A DNA stretch of 64,000 nt from assembly GCF_032854445.1 (NCBI RefSeq), contig NW_027018028.1, positions 48,950 through 112,949 on the forward strand, read 5' to 3'. This document shows, in pieces, positions 1 to 14,469 of the stretch (the stretch's first letter is position 1; every line of letters starts with the position of its first letter). Made by a program: the position numbers and the translations under genes. The notes below the pieces were generated by a model that did no database searches, was not told where the DNA came from, and was given only the letters and a program-made list of their open reading frames with translations. The stretch is from Liolophura sinensis. Taxonomy: Eukaryota > Mollusca > Polyplacophora > Chitonida > Chitonidae.

Positions 1-1102
1 TGCAATCGACAACACCCAAAGCAAGCAGCACTACTACGGCGCCTCTGGATACAAGTTCCTCTCAATCAAGTTTCTCCTCCATACGTCAAACTCCAAAATC
101 TGCGATTGGGTCTACTACATTTCCAAGCACAACCCAATCATCCAGTACCACGCTCAACACCAATGTGCAATCGACAACACCCAAAGCAAGCAGCACTACT
201 ACGGCGCCTCTGGATACAAGTTCTTCTTAATCAAGTTTCTCCTCCAGACGTCAAACTCCAAAATCTGCGATTGGGTCTACCACATTTCCAAGCACAACCC
301 AATCATCCAGTACCACGCTCAACACCACTCTGCAATCGACAACACCCAAAGCAAGCAGCACTACTACGGCGCCTCTGGATACAAGTTCTTCTCAATCAAG
401 TTTCTCCTCCACACGTCAAACTCCAAAATCTGCGATTGGGTCTACCACATTTCCAAGCACAACCCAATCATCCAGTACCACGCTCAACACCAATGTGCAA
501 TCGACAACACCCAAAGCAAGCAGCACTACTACGGCGCCTCTGGATAAAAGTTTCTCCCAGTCACGTTTCTCCTCCACACGTCAAACTCCAACATTTAGGA
601 CTGTGTCTACCACATTTCCAAGCACAACCCAATCATCCAGTACCACGCTCAACACCAATGTGCAATCGACAACACCCAAAGCAAGCAGCACTACTACGGC
701 GCCTTTGGATACAAGTTCCTCCCAATCAAGTTTCTCCTCCACACGTCAAACTCCAAAATTTGCGATCGGGTCTACCACATTTCCAATCACAACCCAATAA
801 TCCAGTACCACGCTCAACACCACTGTGCAATCGACAACACCCAAAGCAAGCAGCACTACTACGGCGCCTTTGGATACAAGTTCCTCTCAATCAAGTTTCT
901 CCTCCGCACGTCAAACCCCAACAACCACGACTGGGTCTACCACATTTCCATGCACAACCCAATCATCCAGTACTACGCTCAACACCAATGTGCAATCGAC
1001 AACACCCAAAGCAAGCAGCACTACTACGGCGCCTCTGGATACAAGTTTCTCCCAATCAAGTTTCTCCTCCACACGTCAAACTCCAAAATCTGCGATTGGG
1101 TC

Positions 1103-4100
1103 TACCACATTTCCAAGCACAACCCAATCATCCAGTACCACGCTCAACACCAATGTGCAATCGACAACACCCAAAGCAAGCAGCACTACTACCGCGCCTC
1201 TGGATACAAGTTCCTCTCAATCAAGTTTCTCCTCCACACGTCAAACTCCAAAATCTGCGATTGGGTCTACCACATTTCCAAGCACAACCCAATCATCCAG
1301 TACCACGCTCAACACCAATGTGTAATCGACAACACCCAAAGCAAGCAGCACTACTACGGCGCCTCTGGATACAAGTTTCTGCCAATCAAGTTTCTCCTCT
1401 ACACGTCAAACTCCAACATCCAGGACTGTGTCTACCACATTTCCAAGCACAACCCAATCATCCAGTACCACGCTCAACACTACTCAGCAATCGACAACAC
1501 CCAAAGCAAGCAGCACTACTACGGCGCTTCTGGATACAAGTTCCTCTCAATCAAACTTCTCCTCCACATGTCAAACTCCAAAATCCGCGATTGGGTCTAC
1601 CACATTTCCAATCACAACCCAATCATCCAGTACCACGCTCAACACCAATGTGCAATCCACAACACCCAAAGCAAGCAGCACTACTACGGCGCCTCTGGAT
1701 ACAAGTTCCTCCCAATCAAGTTTCTCCTCCACACGTCAAACTCCAACAACCACGACTGGGTCTACCACATTTCCAAGCACAACCCAATCATCCAGTACCA
1801 CGCTCAACACCAATGTGCAATCGACAGCACCCAAAGCAAGCAGCACTACTACGGCGCTTCTGGATACAAGTTCCTCTCAATCTAGTTTCTCCTCCACACG
1901 TCAAACTACAAAATCTGCGATTGGGTCTACCACATTTCCAAGCACAACCCAATCATCCAGTACCACGCTCAACACCAATGTGCAATCGACAACACCCAAA
2001 GCAAGCAGCACTACTACGGCGCCTCTGGATACAAGTTCCTCTCAATCAAGTTTCTCCTCCATACGTCAAACTCCAAAATCTGCGATTGGGTCTACTACAT
2101 TTCCAAGCACAACCCAATCATCCAGTACCACGCTCAACACCAATGTGCAATCGACAACACCCAAAGCAAGCAGCACTACTACGGCGCCTCTGGATACAAG
2201 TTCTTCTTAATCAAGTTTCTCCTCCAGACGTCAAACTCCAAAATCTGCGATTGGGTCTACCACATTTCCAAGCACAACCCAATCATCCAGTACCACGCTC
2301 AACACCAATGTGCAATCGACAACACCCAAAGCAAGCAGCACTACTACGGCGCTTCTGGATACAAGTTCCTCTCAATCAAGTTTCTCCTCCACACGTCAAA
2401 CTCCAAAATCTGCGATTGGGTCTACCACATTTCCAAGCACAACCCAATCATCCAGTACCACGCTCAACACCACTGTGCAATCGACAACACCCAAAGCAAG
2501 CAGCACTACTACGGCGCCTCTGGATACAAGTTTCTCTCAATCAAGTTTCTCCTCCACACGTCAAACTCCAAAATCTGCGATTGGGTCTACCACATTTCCA
2601 AGCACAACCCAATCATCCAGTACCACGCTCAACACCACTCTGCAATCGACAACACCCAAAGCAAGCAGCACTTTTACGGCGCCTCTGGATACAAGTTCCT
2701 CTCAATCAAGTTTCTCCTCCACACGTCAAACTTTAAAATCTGCGATTGGGTCTACCACATTTCTAAGCACAACCCAATCATCCAGTACCACGCTCAACAC
2801 CAATGTGCAATCGACAACACCCAAAGCAAGCAGCACTACTACGGCGCCTCTGGATAAAAGTTTCTCCCAGTCACGTTTCTCCTCCACACGTCAAACTCCA
2901 ACATTTAGGACTGTGTCTACCACATTTCCAAGCACAACCCAATCATCCAGTACCACGCTCAACACCAATGTGCAATCGACAACACCCAAAGCAAGCAGCA
3001 CTACTACGGCGCCTTTGGATACAAGTTCCTCCCAATCAAGTTTCTCCTCCACACGTCAAACTCCAAAATCTGCGATTGGGTCTACCACATTTCCAAGCAC
3101 TACACAATCATCCGGTACTACGCTCAATACCACTGTGCAATGGACAACACCCAAAGCAAGCAGCACTACTACGGCGCTTCTGGATACAAGTTCCTCTCAA
3201 TCAAGTTTCTCCTCCACACGTCAAACTCCAACAACCACGACTGGGTTTTACACATTTCCAAGCACAACCCAATCATCCAGTACCACGCTCAACACCAATG
3301 TGCAATCGACAACACCCAAAGCAAGCAGCACTACTACGGCGCTTCTGGATACAAGTTCCTCTCAATCAAGCTTCTCCTCCACACGTCAAACTCCAAAATC
3401 TGCGATTGGGTCTACCACATTTCCAAGCACAACCCAATCATCCAGTACCACGCTCAACACCACTCTGCAATCGACAACACCCAAAGCAAGCAGCACTACT
3501 ACGGCGCCTCTGGATACAAGTTCTTCTCAATCAAGTTTCTCCTCCACACGTCAAACTCCAAAATCTGCGATTGGGTCTACCACATTTCCAAGCACAACCC
3601 AATCATCCAGTACCACGCTCAACACCAATGTGCAATCGACAACACCCAAAGCAAGCAGCACTACTACGGCGCCTCTGGATACAAGTTTCTCCCAGTCAAG
3701 TTTCTCCTCCACACGTCAAACTCCAACATCCAGGACTGTGTCTACCACATTTCCAAGCACAACCCAATCATCCAGTACCACGCTCAACACCAATGTGCAA
3801 TCGACAACACCCAAAGCAAGCAGCACTACTACGGCGCTTCTGGATACAAGTTCCTCTCAATCAAGTTTCTCCTCCACACGTCAAACTCCAAAATCTGCGA
3901 TTGGGTCTACCACATTTCCAAGCACAACCCAATCATCCAGTACCACGCTCAACACCACTCTGCAATCGACAACACCCAAAGCAAGCAGCACTACTACGGC
4001 GCCTCTGGATACAAGTTTCTCTCAATCAAGTTTCTCCTCCACACGTCAAACTCCAAAATCTGCGATTGGGTCTACCACATTTCCAAGCACAACCCAATCA

Positions 4101-6547
4101 TCCAGTACCACGCTCAACACCACTCTGCAATCGACAACACCCAAAGCAAGCAGCACTTTTACGGCGCCTCTGGATACAAGTTCCTCTCAATCAAGTTTCT
4201 CCTCCACACGTCAAACTTCAAAATCTGCGATTGGGTCTACCACATTTCCAAGCACAACCCAATCATCCAGTACCACGCTCAACACCAATGTGCAATCGAC
4301 AACACCCAAAGCAAGCAGCACTACTACGGCGCCTCTGGATAAAAGTTTCTCCCAGTCACGTTTCTCCTCCACACGTCAAACTCCAACATTTAGGACTGTG
4401 TCTACCACATTTCCAAGCACAACCCAATCATCCAGTACCACGCTCAACACCAATGTGCAATCGACAACACCCAAAGCAAGCAGCACTACTACGGCGCCTT
4501 TGGACACAAGTTCCTCCCAATCAAGTTTCTCCTCCACACGTCAAACTCCAAAATTTGCGATCGGGTCTACCACATTTCCAATCACAACCCAATAATCCAG
4601 TACCACGCTCAACACCACTGTGCAATCGACAACACCCAAAGCAAGCAGCACTACTACGGCGCCTCTGGATACAAGTTTCTCCCAATCAAGTTTCTCCTTC
4701 ACACGTCAAACTCCAAAATCTGCGATTGGGTCTACCACATTTCCAAGCACAACCCAATCATCCCGTACCAAGCTCAACACCAATGTGCAATCGACAACAC
4801 TCAAAGCAAGCAGCACTACTACGGCGCCTCTGGATACAAGTTCCTCCCAATCAAGTTTCTCCTCCACACGTCAAACTCCAAAATTTGCGATCGGGTCTAC
4901 CACATTTCCAATCACAACCCAATAATCCAGTACCACGCTCAACACCACTGTGCAATCGACAACACTCAAAGCAAGCAGCACTACTACGGCGCCTCTAGAT
5001 ACAAGTTCCTCTCAATCAAGTTTCTCCTTCACACGTCAAACTCCAAAATCTGCGATTGGGTCTACCACATTTTCAAGCACAACCCAATCATCCCGTACCA
5101 CGCTCAACACTAATGTGCAATCGACAACACTCAAAGCAAGCAGCACTACTACGGCGCCTCTGGATAGAAGTTCCTCTCAATCAAGTTTCTCCTCCACACG
5201 TCAAACTCCAAAATCTGCGATTGGGTCTACCACATTTCCAAGCACAACCCAATCATCCAGTACCACGCTCAACACCAATGTGCAATCGACAACACCCAAA
5301 GCAAACAGCACTACTACGGCGCCTCTGGATACAAGTTTCTCCCAGTCAAGTTTCTCCTCCACACGTCAAACTCCAACATCCAGGACTGTGTCTACCACAT
5401 TTCCAAGCACAACCCAATCATCCAGTACCACGCTCAACACCACTCTGCAATCGACAACACCCAAAGCATGCAGCACTACTACAGCGCCTCTGGATACAAC
5501 TTCCTCTCAATCAAGTTTCTCCTCCACACGTCAAACTCCAAAATTTGCGATCGGGTCTACAACATTTCCAATCACAACCCAATAATCCAGTACCACGCTC
5601 AACACCACTGTGCAATCGACAACACCCAAAGCAAGCAGCACTACTACGGCGCCTCTGGATACAAGTTCCTCTCAATCAAGTTTCTCCTTCACACGTCAAA
5701 CTCCAAAATCTGCGATTGGGTCTACCACATTTCCAAGCACAACCCAATCATCCTGTACCAAGCTCAACACCAATGTCCAATCGACAACACTCAAAGCAAG
5801 CAGCACTACTACGGCGCCTCTGGATACAAGTTCCTCCCAATCAAGTTTCTCCTCCACACGTCAAACTCCAAAATTTGCGATCGGGTCTACCACATTTCCA
5901 ATCACAACCCAATAATCCAGTACCACGCTCAACACCACTGTGCAATCGACAACACTCAAAGCAAGCAGCACTACTACGGCGCCTCTGGATACAAGTTCCT
6001 CTCAATCAAGTTTCTCCTCCACACGTCAAACTCCAACAACCACGACTGGGTCTACCACATTTCCAAGCACAACCCAATCATCCAGTACCACGCTCAACAC
6101 CAATGTGCAATCGACAGCACCCAAAGCAAGCAGCACTACTACGGCGCTTCTGGATACAAGTTCCTCTCAATCTAGTTTCTCCTCCACACGTCAAACTACA
6201 AAATCTGCGATTGGGTCTACCACATTTCCAAGCACAACCCAATCATCCAGTACCACGCTCAACACCAATGTGCAATCGACAACACCCAAAGCAAGCAGCA
6301 CTACTACGGCGCCTCTGGATACAAGTTCCTCTCAATCAAGTTTCTCCTCCACACGTCAAACTCCAAAATCTGCGATTGGGTCTACCACATTTCCAAGCAC
6401 AACCCAATCATCCAGTTCCACGATCAGCAGCGCTGTGCAATCGAAAAGACCCAAAGCAAGCAGCACTACTACGGCGCTTCTGGATACAAGTTCCTCTCAA
6501 TTAAATTTCTCCTCCACACGTCAAACTCCAACAACCACGACTGGGTT
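1103..6547 (+). repeat. Higher-order repeat copy A (5445 bp = 33 monomers)
   Basis: Sequence from 1103 matches that 5445 bp further on almost base for base, including rare variants such as the monomer with tggacaacac (3140 and 8585) and the stop-bearing subtypes. The left edge is placed after the mismatch 1102/6547. Confidence 0.9.
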
Positions 6548-9500
6548 TACCACATTTCCAAGCACAACCCAATCATCCAGTACCACGCTCAACACCAATG
6601 TGCAATCGACAACACCCAAAGCAAGCAGCACTACTACCGCGCCTCTGGATACAAGTTCCTCTCAATCAAGTTTCTCCTCCACACGTCAAACTCCAAAATC
6701 TGCGATTGGGTCTACCACATTTCCAAGCACAACCCAATCATCCAGTACCACGCTCAACACCAATGTGTAATCGACAACACCCAAAGCAAGCAGCACTACT
6801 ACGGCGCCTCTGGATACAAGTTTCTGCCAATCAAGTTTCTCCTCTACACGTCAAACTCCAACATCCAGGACTGTGTCTACCACATTTCCAAGCACAACCC
6901 AATCATCCAGTACCACGCTCAACACTACTCAGCAATCGACAACACCCAAAGCAAGCAGCACTACTACGGCGCTTCTGGATACAAGTTCCTCTCAATCAAA
7001 CTTCTCCTCCACATGTCAAACTCCAAAATCCGCGATCGGGTCTACCACATTTCCAATCACAACCCAATCATCCAGTACCACGCTCAACACCAATGTGCAA
7101 TCCACAACACCCAAAGCAAGCAGCACTACTACGGCGCCTCTGGATACAAGTTCCTCCCAATCAAGTTTCTCCTCCACACGTCAAACTCCAACAACCACGA
7201 CTGGGTCTACCACATTTCCAAGCACAACCCAATCATCCAGTACCACGCTCAACACCAATGTGCAATCGACAGCACCCAAAGCAAGCAGCACTACTACGGC
7301 GCTTCTGGATACAAGTTCCTCTCAATCTAGTTTCTCCTCCACACGTCAAACTACAAAATCTGCGATTGGGTCTACCACATTTCCAAGCACAACCCAATCA
7401 TCCAGTACCACGCTCAACACCAATGTGCAATCGACAACACCCAAAGCAAGCAGCACTACTACGGCGCCTCTGGATACAAGTTCCTCTCAATCAAGTTTCT
7501 CCTCCATACGTCAAACTCCAAAATCTGCGATTGGGTCTACTACATTTCCAAGCACAACCCAATCATCCAGTACCACGCTCAACACCAATGTGCAATCGAC
7601 AACACCCAAAGCAAGCAGCACTACTACGGCGCCTCTGGATACAAGTTCTTCTTAATCAAGTTTCTCCTCCAGACGTCAAACTCCAAAATCTGCGATTGGG
7701 TCTACCACATTTCCAAGCACAACCCAATCATCCAGTACCACGCTCAACACCAATGTGCAATCGACAACACCCAAAGCAAGCAGCACTACTACGGCGCTTC
7801 TGGATACAAGTTCCTCTCAATCAAGTTTCTCCTCCACACGTCAAACTCCAAAATCTGCGATTGGGTCTACCACATTTCCAAGCACAACCCAATCATCCAG
7901 TACCACGCTCAACACCACTGTGCAATCGACAACACCCAAAGCAAGCAGCACTACTACGGCGCCTCTGGATACAAGTTTCTCTCAATCAAGTTTCTCCTCC
8001 ACACGTCAAACTCCAAAATCTGCGATTGGGTCTACCACATTTCCAAGCACAACCCAATCATCCAGTACCACGCTCAACACCACTCTGCAATCGACAACAC
8101 CCAAAGCAAGCAGCACTTTTACGGCGCCTCTGGATACAAGTTCCTCTCAATCAAGTTTCTCCTCCACACGTCAAACTTTAAAATCTGCGATTGGGTCTAC
8201 CACATTTCTAAGCACAACCCAATCATCCAGTACCACGCTCAACACCAATGTGCAATCGACAACACCCAAAGCAAGCAGCACTACTACGGCGCCTCTGGAT
8301 AAAAGTTTCTCCCAGTCACGTTTCTCCTCCACACGTCAAACTCCAACATTTAGGACTGTGTCTACCACATTTCCAAGCACAACCCAATCATCCAGTACCA
8401 CGCTCAACACCAATGTGCAATCGACAACACCCAAAGCAAGCAGCACTACTACGGCGCCTTTGGATACAAGTTCCTCCCAATCAAGTTTCTCCTCCACACG
8501 TCAAACTCCAAAATCTGCGATTGGGTCTACCACATTTCCAAGCACTACACAATCATCCGGTACTACGCTCAATACCACTGTGCAATGGACAACACCCAAA
8601 GCAAGCAGCACTACTACGGCGCTTCTGGATACAAGTTCCTCTCAATCAAGTTTCTCCTCCACACGTCAAACTCCAACAACCACGACTGGGTTTTACACAT
8701 TTCCAAGCACAACCCAATCATCCAGTACCACGCTCAACACCAATGTGCAATCGACAACACCCAAAGCAAGCAGCACTACTACGGCGCTTCTGGATACAAG
8801 TTCCTCTCAATCAAGCTTCTCCTCCACACGTCAAACTCCAAAATCTGCGATTGGGTCTACCACATTTCCAAGCACAACCCAATCATCCAGTACCACGCTC
8901 AACACCACTCTGCAATCGACAACACCCAAAGCAAGCAGCACTACTACGGCGCCTCTGGATACAAGTTCTTCTCAATCAAGTTTCTCCTCCACACGTCAAA
9001 CTCCAAAATCTGCGATTGGGTCTACCACATTTCCAAGCACAACCCAATCATCCAGTACCACGCTCAACACCAATGTGCAATCGACAACACCCAAAGCAAG
9101 CAGCACTACTACGGCGCCTCTGGATACAAGTTTCTCCCAGTCAAGTTTCTCCTCCACACGTCAAACTCCAACATCCAGGACTGTGTCTACCACATTTCCA
9201 AGCACAACCCAATCATCCAGTACCACGCTCAACACCAATGTGCAATCGACAACACCCAAAGCAAGCAGCACTACTACGGCGCTTCTGGATACAAGTTCCT
9301 CTCAATCAAGTTTCTCCTCCACACGTCAAACTCCAAAATCTGCGATTGGGTCTACCACATTTCCAAGCACAACCCAATCATCCAGTACCACGCTCAACAC
9401 CACTCTGCAATCGACAACACCCAAAGCAAGCAGCACTACTACGGCGCCTCTGGATACAAGTTTCTCTCAATCAAGTTTCTCCTCCACACGTCAAACTCCA

Positions 9501-11992
9501 AAATCTGCGATTGGGTCTACCACATTTCCAAGCACAACCCAATCATCCAGTACCACGCTCAACACCACTCTGCAATCGACAACACCCAAAGCAAGCAGCA
9601 CTTTTACGGCGCCTCTGGATACAAGTTCCTCTCAATCAAGTTTCTCCTCCACACGTCAAACTTCAAAATCTGCGATTGGGTCTACCACATTTCCAAGCAC
9701 AACCCAATCATCCAGTACCACGCTCAACACCAATGTGCAATCGACAACACCCAAAGCAAGCAGCACTACTACGGCGCCTCTGGATAAAAGTTTCTCCCAG
9801 TCACGTTTCTCCTCCACACGTCAAACTCCAACATTTAGGACTGTGTCTACCACATTTCCAAGCACAACCCAATCATCCAGTACCACGCTCAACACCAATG
9901 TGCAATCGACAACACCCAAAGCAAGCAGCACTACTACGGCGCCTTTGGACACAAGTTCCTCCCAATCAAGTTTCTCCTCCACACGTCAAACTCCAAAATT
10001 TGCGATCGGGTCTACCACATTTCCAATCACAACCCAATAATCCAGTACCACGCTCAACACCACTGTGCAATCGACAACACCCAAAGCAAGCAGCACTACT
10101 ACGGCGCCTCTGGATACAAGTTTCTCCCAATCAAGTTTCTCCTTCACACGTCAAACTCCAAAATCTGCGATTGGGTCTACCACATTTCCAAGCACAACCC
10201 AATCATCCCGTACCAAGCTCAACACCAATGTGCAATCGACAACACTCAAAGCAAGCAGCACTACTACGGCGCCTCTGGATACAAGTTCCTCCCAATCAAG
10301 TTTCTCCTCCACACGTCAAACTCCAAAATTTGCGATCGGGTCTACCACATTTCCAATCACAACCCAATAATCCAGTACCACGCTCAACACCACTGTGCAA
10401 TCGACAACACTCAAAGCAAGCAGCACTACTACGGCGCCTCTAGATACAAGTTCCTCTCAATCAAGTTTCTCCTTCACACGTCAAACTCCAAAATCTGCGA
10501 TTGGGTCTACCACATTTTCAAGCACAACCCAATCATCCCGTACCACGCTCAACACTAATGTGCAATCGACAACACTCAAAGCAAGCAGCACTACTACGGC
10601 GCCTCTGGATAGAAGTTCCTCTCAATCAAGTTTCTCCTCCACACGTCAAACTCCAAAATCTGCGATTGGGTCTACCACATTTCCAAGCACAACCCAATCA
10701 TCCAGTACCACGCTCAACACCAATGTGCAATCGACAACACCCAAAGCAAACAGCACTACTACGGCGCCTCTGGATACAAGTTTCTCCCAGTCAAGTTTCT
10801 CCTCCACACGTCAAACTCCAACATCCAGGACTGTGTCTACCACATTTCCAAGCACAACCCAATCATCCAGTACCACGCTCAACACCACTCTGCAATCGAC
10901 AACACCCAAAGCATGCAGCACTACTACAGCGCCTCTGGATACAACTTCCTCTCAATCAAGTTTCTCCTCCACACGTCAAACTCCAAAATTTGCGATCGGG
11001 TCTACAACATTTCCAATCACAACCCAATAATCCAGTACCACGCTCAACACCACTGTGCAATCGACAACACCCAAAGCAAGCAGCACTACTACGGCGCCTC
11101 TGGATACAAGTTCCTCTCAATCAAGTTTCTCCTTCACACGTCAAACTCCAAAATCTGCGATTGGGTCTACCACATTTCCAAGCACAACCCAATCATCCTG
11201 TACCAAGCTCAACACCAATGTCCAATCGACAACACTCAAAGCAAGCAGCACTACTACGGCGCCTCTGGATACAAGTTCCTCCCAATCAAGTTTCTCCTCC
11301 ACACGTCAAACTCCAAAATCTGCGATTGGGTCTACCACATTTCCAATCACAACCCAATAATCCAGTACCACGCTCAACACCACTGTGCAATCGACAACAC
11401 TCAAAGCAAGCAGCACTACTACGGCGCCTCTGGATACAAGTTCCTCTCAATCAAGTTTCTCCTCCACACGTCAAACTCCAACAACCACGACTGGGTCTAC
11501 CACATTTCCAAGCACAACCCAATCATCCAGTACCACGCTCAACACCAATGTGCAATCGACAGCACCCAAAGCAAGCAGCACTACTACGGCGCTTCTGGAT
11601 ACAAGTTCCTCTCAATCTAGTTTCTCCTCCACACGTCAAACTACAAAATCTGCGATTGGGTCTACCACATTTCCAAGCACAACCCAATCATCCAGTACCA
11701 CGCTCAACACCAATGTGCAATCGACAACACCCAAAGCAAGCAGCACTACTACGGCGCCTCTGGATACAAGTTCCTCTCAATCAAGTTTCTCCTCCACACG
11801 TCAAACTCCAAAATCTGCGATTGGGTCTACCACATTTCCAAGCACAACCCAATCATCCAGTTCCACGATCAGCAGCGCTGTGCAATCGAAAAGACCCAAA
11901 GCAAGCAGCACTACTACGGCGCTTCTGGATACAAGTTCCTCTCAATTAAATTTCTCCTCCACACGTCAAACTCCAACAACCACGACTGGGTT
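6548..11992 (+). repeat. Higher-order repeat copy B (5445 bp = 33 monomers)
   Basis: Direct tandem copy of 1103-6547. Only a few substitutions separate the copies, for example gattggg at about 1590 against gatcggg at 7035, and aaatttgcgatc at 5873 against aaatctgcgatt at 11318. Similarity runs on to about 12051, where tcgac becomes tccac. Confidence 0.9.
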
Positions 11993-14469
11993 TACCACAT
12001 TTCCAAGCACAACCCAATCATCCAGTACCACGCTCAACACCAATGTGCAATCCACAACACCCAAAGCAAGCAGCACTACTACGGCGCATCTGGATAAAAG
12101 TTCCTCTCAATCAAGTTTCTCCTCCACACGTCAAACTCCAAAATCTGCGATTTTGTCTACCACATTTCCAAGCACAACAAAATCATCCAGTACCACGCTC
12201 AACACCACTCTGCAATCGACAACACCCAAAGCAAGCAGCACTACTACGGCGCCTCTGGATACAAGTTCCTCTCAATCAAGTTTCTCCTCCACACGTCAAA
12301 GTCCAACATCCAGGACTGTGTCTACCACATTTCCAAGCACAACCCAATCATCCAGTGCCACGCTCAACACCACTCTGCAATCGAAAACACCCAAAGCAAG
12401 CTGCACTACTACGGCGCATCTGGATACAAGTTCCTCTCAATCAAGTTTCTCCTCCACACGTCAAACTCCAAAATCTGCGATTGGGTCTACCACATTTCCA
12501 AGCACAACCCAATCATCCAGTTCCACGATCAGCACCACTGTGCAATCGACAACACCCAAAGCAAGCAGCACTACTACGGCGCTTCTGGATACAAGTTCCT
12601 CTCAATCAAATTTCTCCTCCACACGTCAAACTCCAAAAATCTGCGATTGGGTCTACCACATTTCCAAGCACAACCCAATCATCCAGTACCACGCTCAACA
12701 CCAATGTGCAATTGACAACACCCAAAGCAAGCAGCACTACTACCGCGCCTCTGGATACAAATTCCTCTCAATCAAGTTTCTCCTCCACACGTCAAACTCC
12801 AAAATCTGCGATTGGGTGTACCACATTTCCAAGCACAACCCAATCATCCAGTACCACGCTCAACACCAATGTGCAATCGACAACACCCAAAGCAAGCAGC
12901 ACTACTACGGCTCCTCTGGATACAAGTTTCTCCCAATCAAGTTTCTCCTCCACACGTCAAACTCCAACATCCAGGACTGTGTCTACCACATTTCCAAGCA
13001 CAACCCAATCATCCAGTACCACGCTCAACACCACTCTGCAATCGACAACACCCAAAGCAAGCAGCACTACTACGGCGCCTCTGGATACAAGTTCCTCTCA
13101 ATCAAGTTTCTCCTCCACACGTCAAACTCCAAAATCTGCGATTGGGTCTACCACATTTCCAAGCACAACCCAATCATCCCGTACCACGCTCAACACCAAT
13201 GTGCAATCGAAAACACCCAAAGCAAGCAACACTACTACGGCGCCTCTGGATACAAGTTCCTCTCAATCAAGTTTCTCCTCCGCACGTCAAACCCCAACAA
13301 CCACGACTGGGTCTACCACATTTCCATGCACAACCCAATCATCCAGTACCACGCTCAACACCAATGTGCAATCGACAACACCCAAAGCAAGCAGCACTAC
13401 TACGGCGCCTCTGGATACAAGTTTCTCCCAATCAAGTTTCTCCTCCACACGTCAAACTCCAAAATCTGCGATTGGGTCTACCACATTTCCAAGCACAACC
13501 CAATCATCCAGTACCACGCTCAACACCAATGTGCAATCGAAAACACCCAAAGCAAGCAGCACTACTACCGCGCCTCTGGATACAAGTTCCTCTCAATCAA
13601 GTTTCTCCTCCACACGTCAAACTCCAAAATCTGCGATTGGGTCTACCACATTTCCAATCACAACCCAATCATCCAGTACCACGCTCAACACCAATGTGCA
13701 ATCGACAACACCCAAAGCAAGCAGCACTACTACGGCGCTTCTGGATACAAGTTTCTGCCAATCAAGTTTCTCCTCCACACGTCAAACTCCAACATCCAGG
13801 ACTGTGTCTACCACATTTCCAAGCACAACCCAATCATCCAGTACCACGCTCAACACTACTCAGCAATCGACAACACCCAAAGCAAGCAGCACTACTACGG
13901 CGCTTCTGGATACAAGTTCCTCTCAATCAAACTTCTCCTCCACATGTCAAACTCCAAAATCCGCGATCGGGTCTACCACATTTCCAATCACAACCCAATC
14001 ATCCAGTACCACGCTCAACACCAATGTGCAATCCACAACACCCAAAGCAAGCAGCACTACTACGGCGCCTCTGGATACAAGTTCCTCTCAATCAAGTTTC
14101 TCCTCCACACGTCAAACTCCAACAACCACGACTGGGTCTACCACATTTCCAAGCACAACCCAATCATCCAGTACCACGCTCAACACCAATGTGCAATCGA
14201 CAGCACCCAAAGCAAGCAGCACTACTACGGCGCTTCTGGATACAAGTTCCTCTCAATCTAGTTTCTCCTCCACACGTCAAACTACAAAATCTGCGATTGG
14301 GTCTACCACATTTCCAAGCACAACCCAATCATCCAGTACCACGCTCAACACCAATGTGCAATCGACAACACCCAAAGCAAGCAGCACTACTACGGCGCCT
14401 CTGGATACAAGTTCCTCTCAATCAAGTTTCTCCTCCACACGTCAAACTCCAAAATCTCCGATTGGGTCT

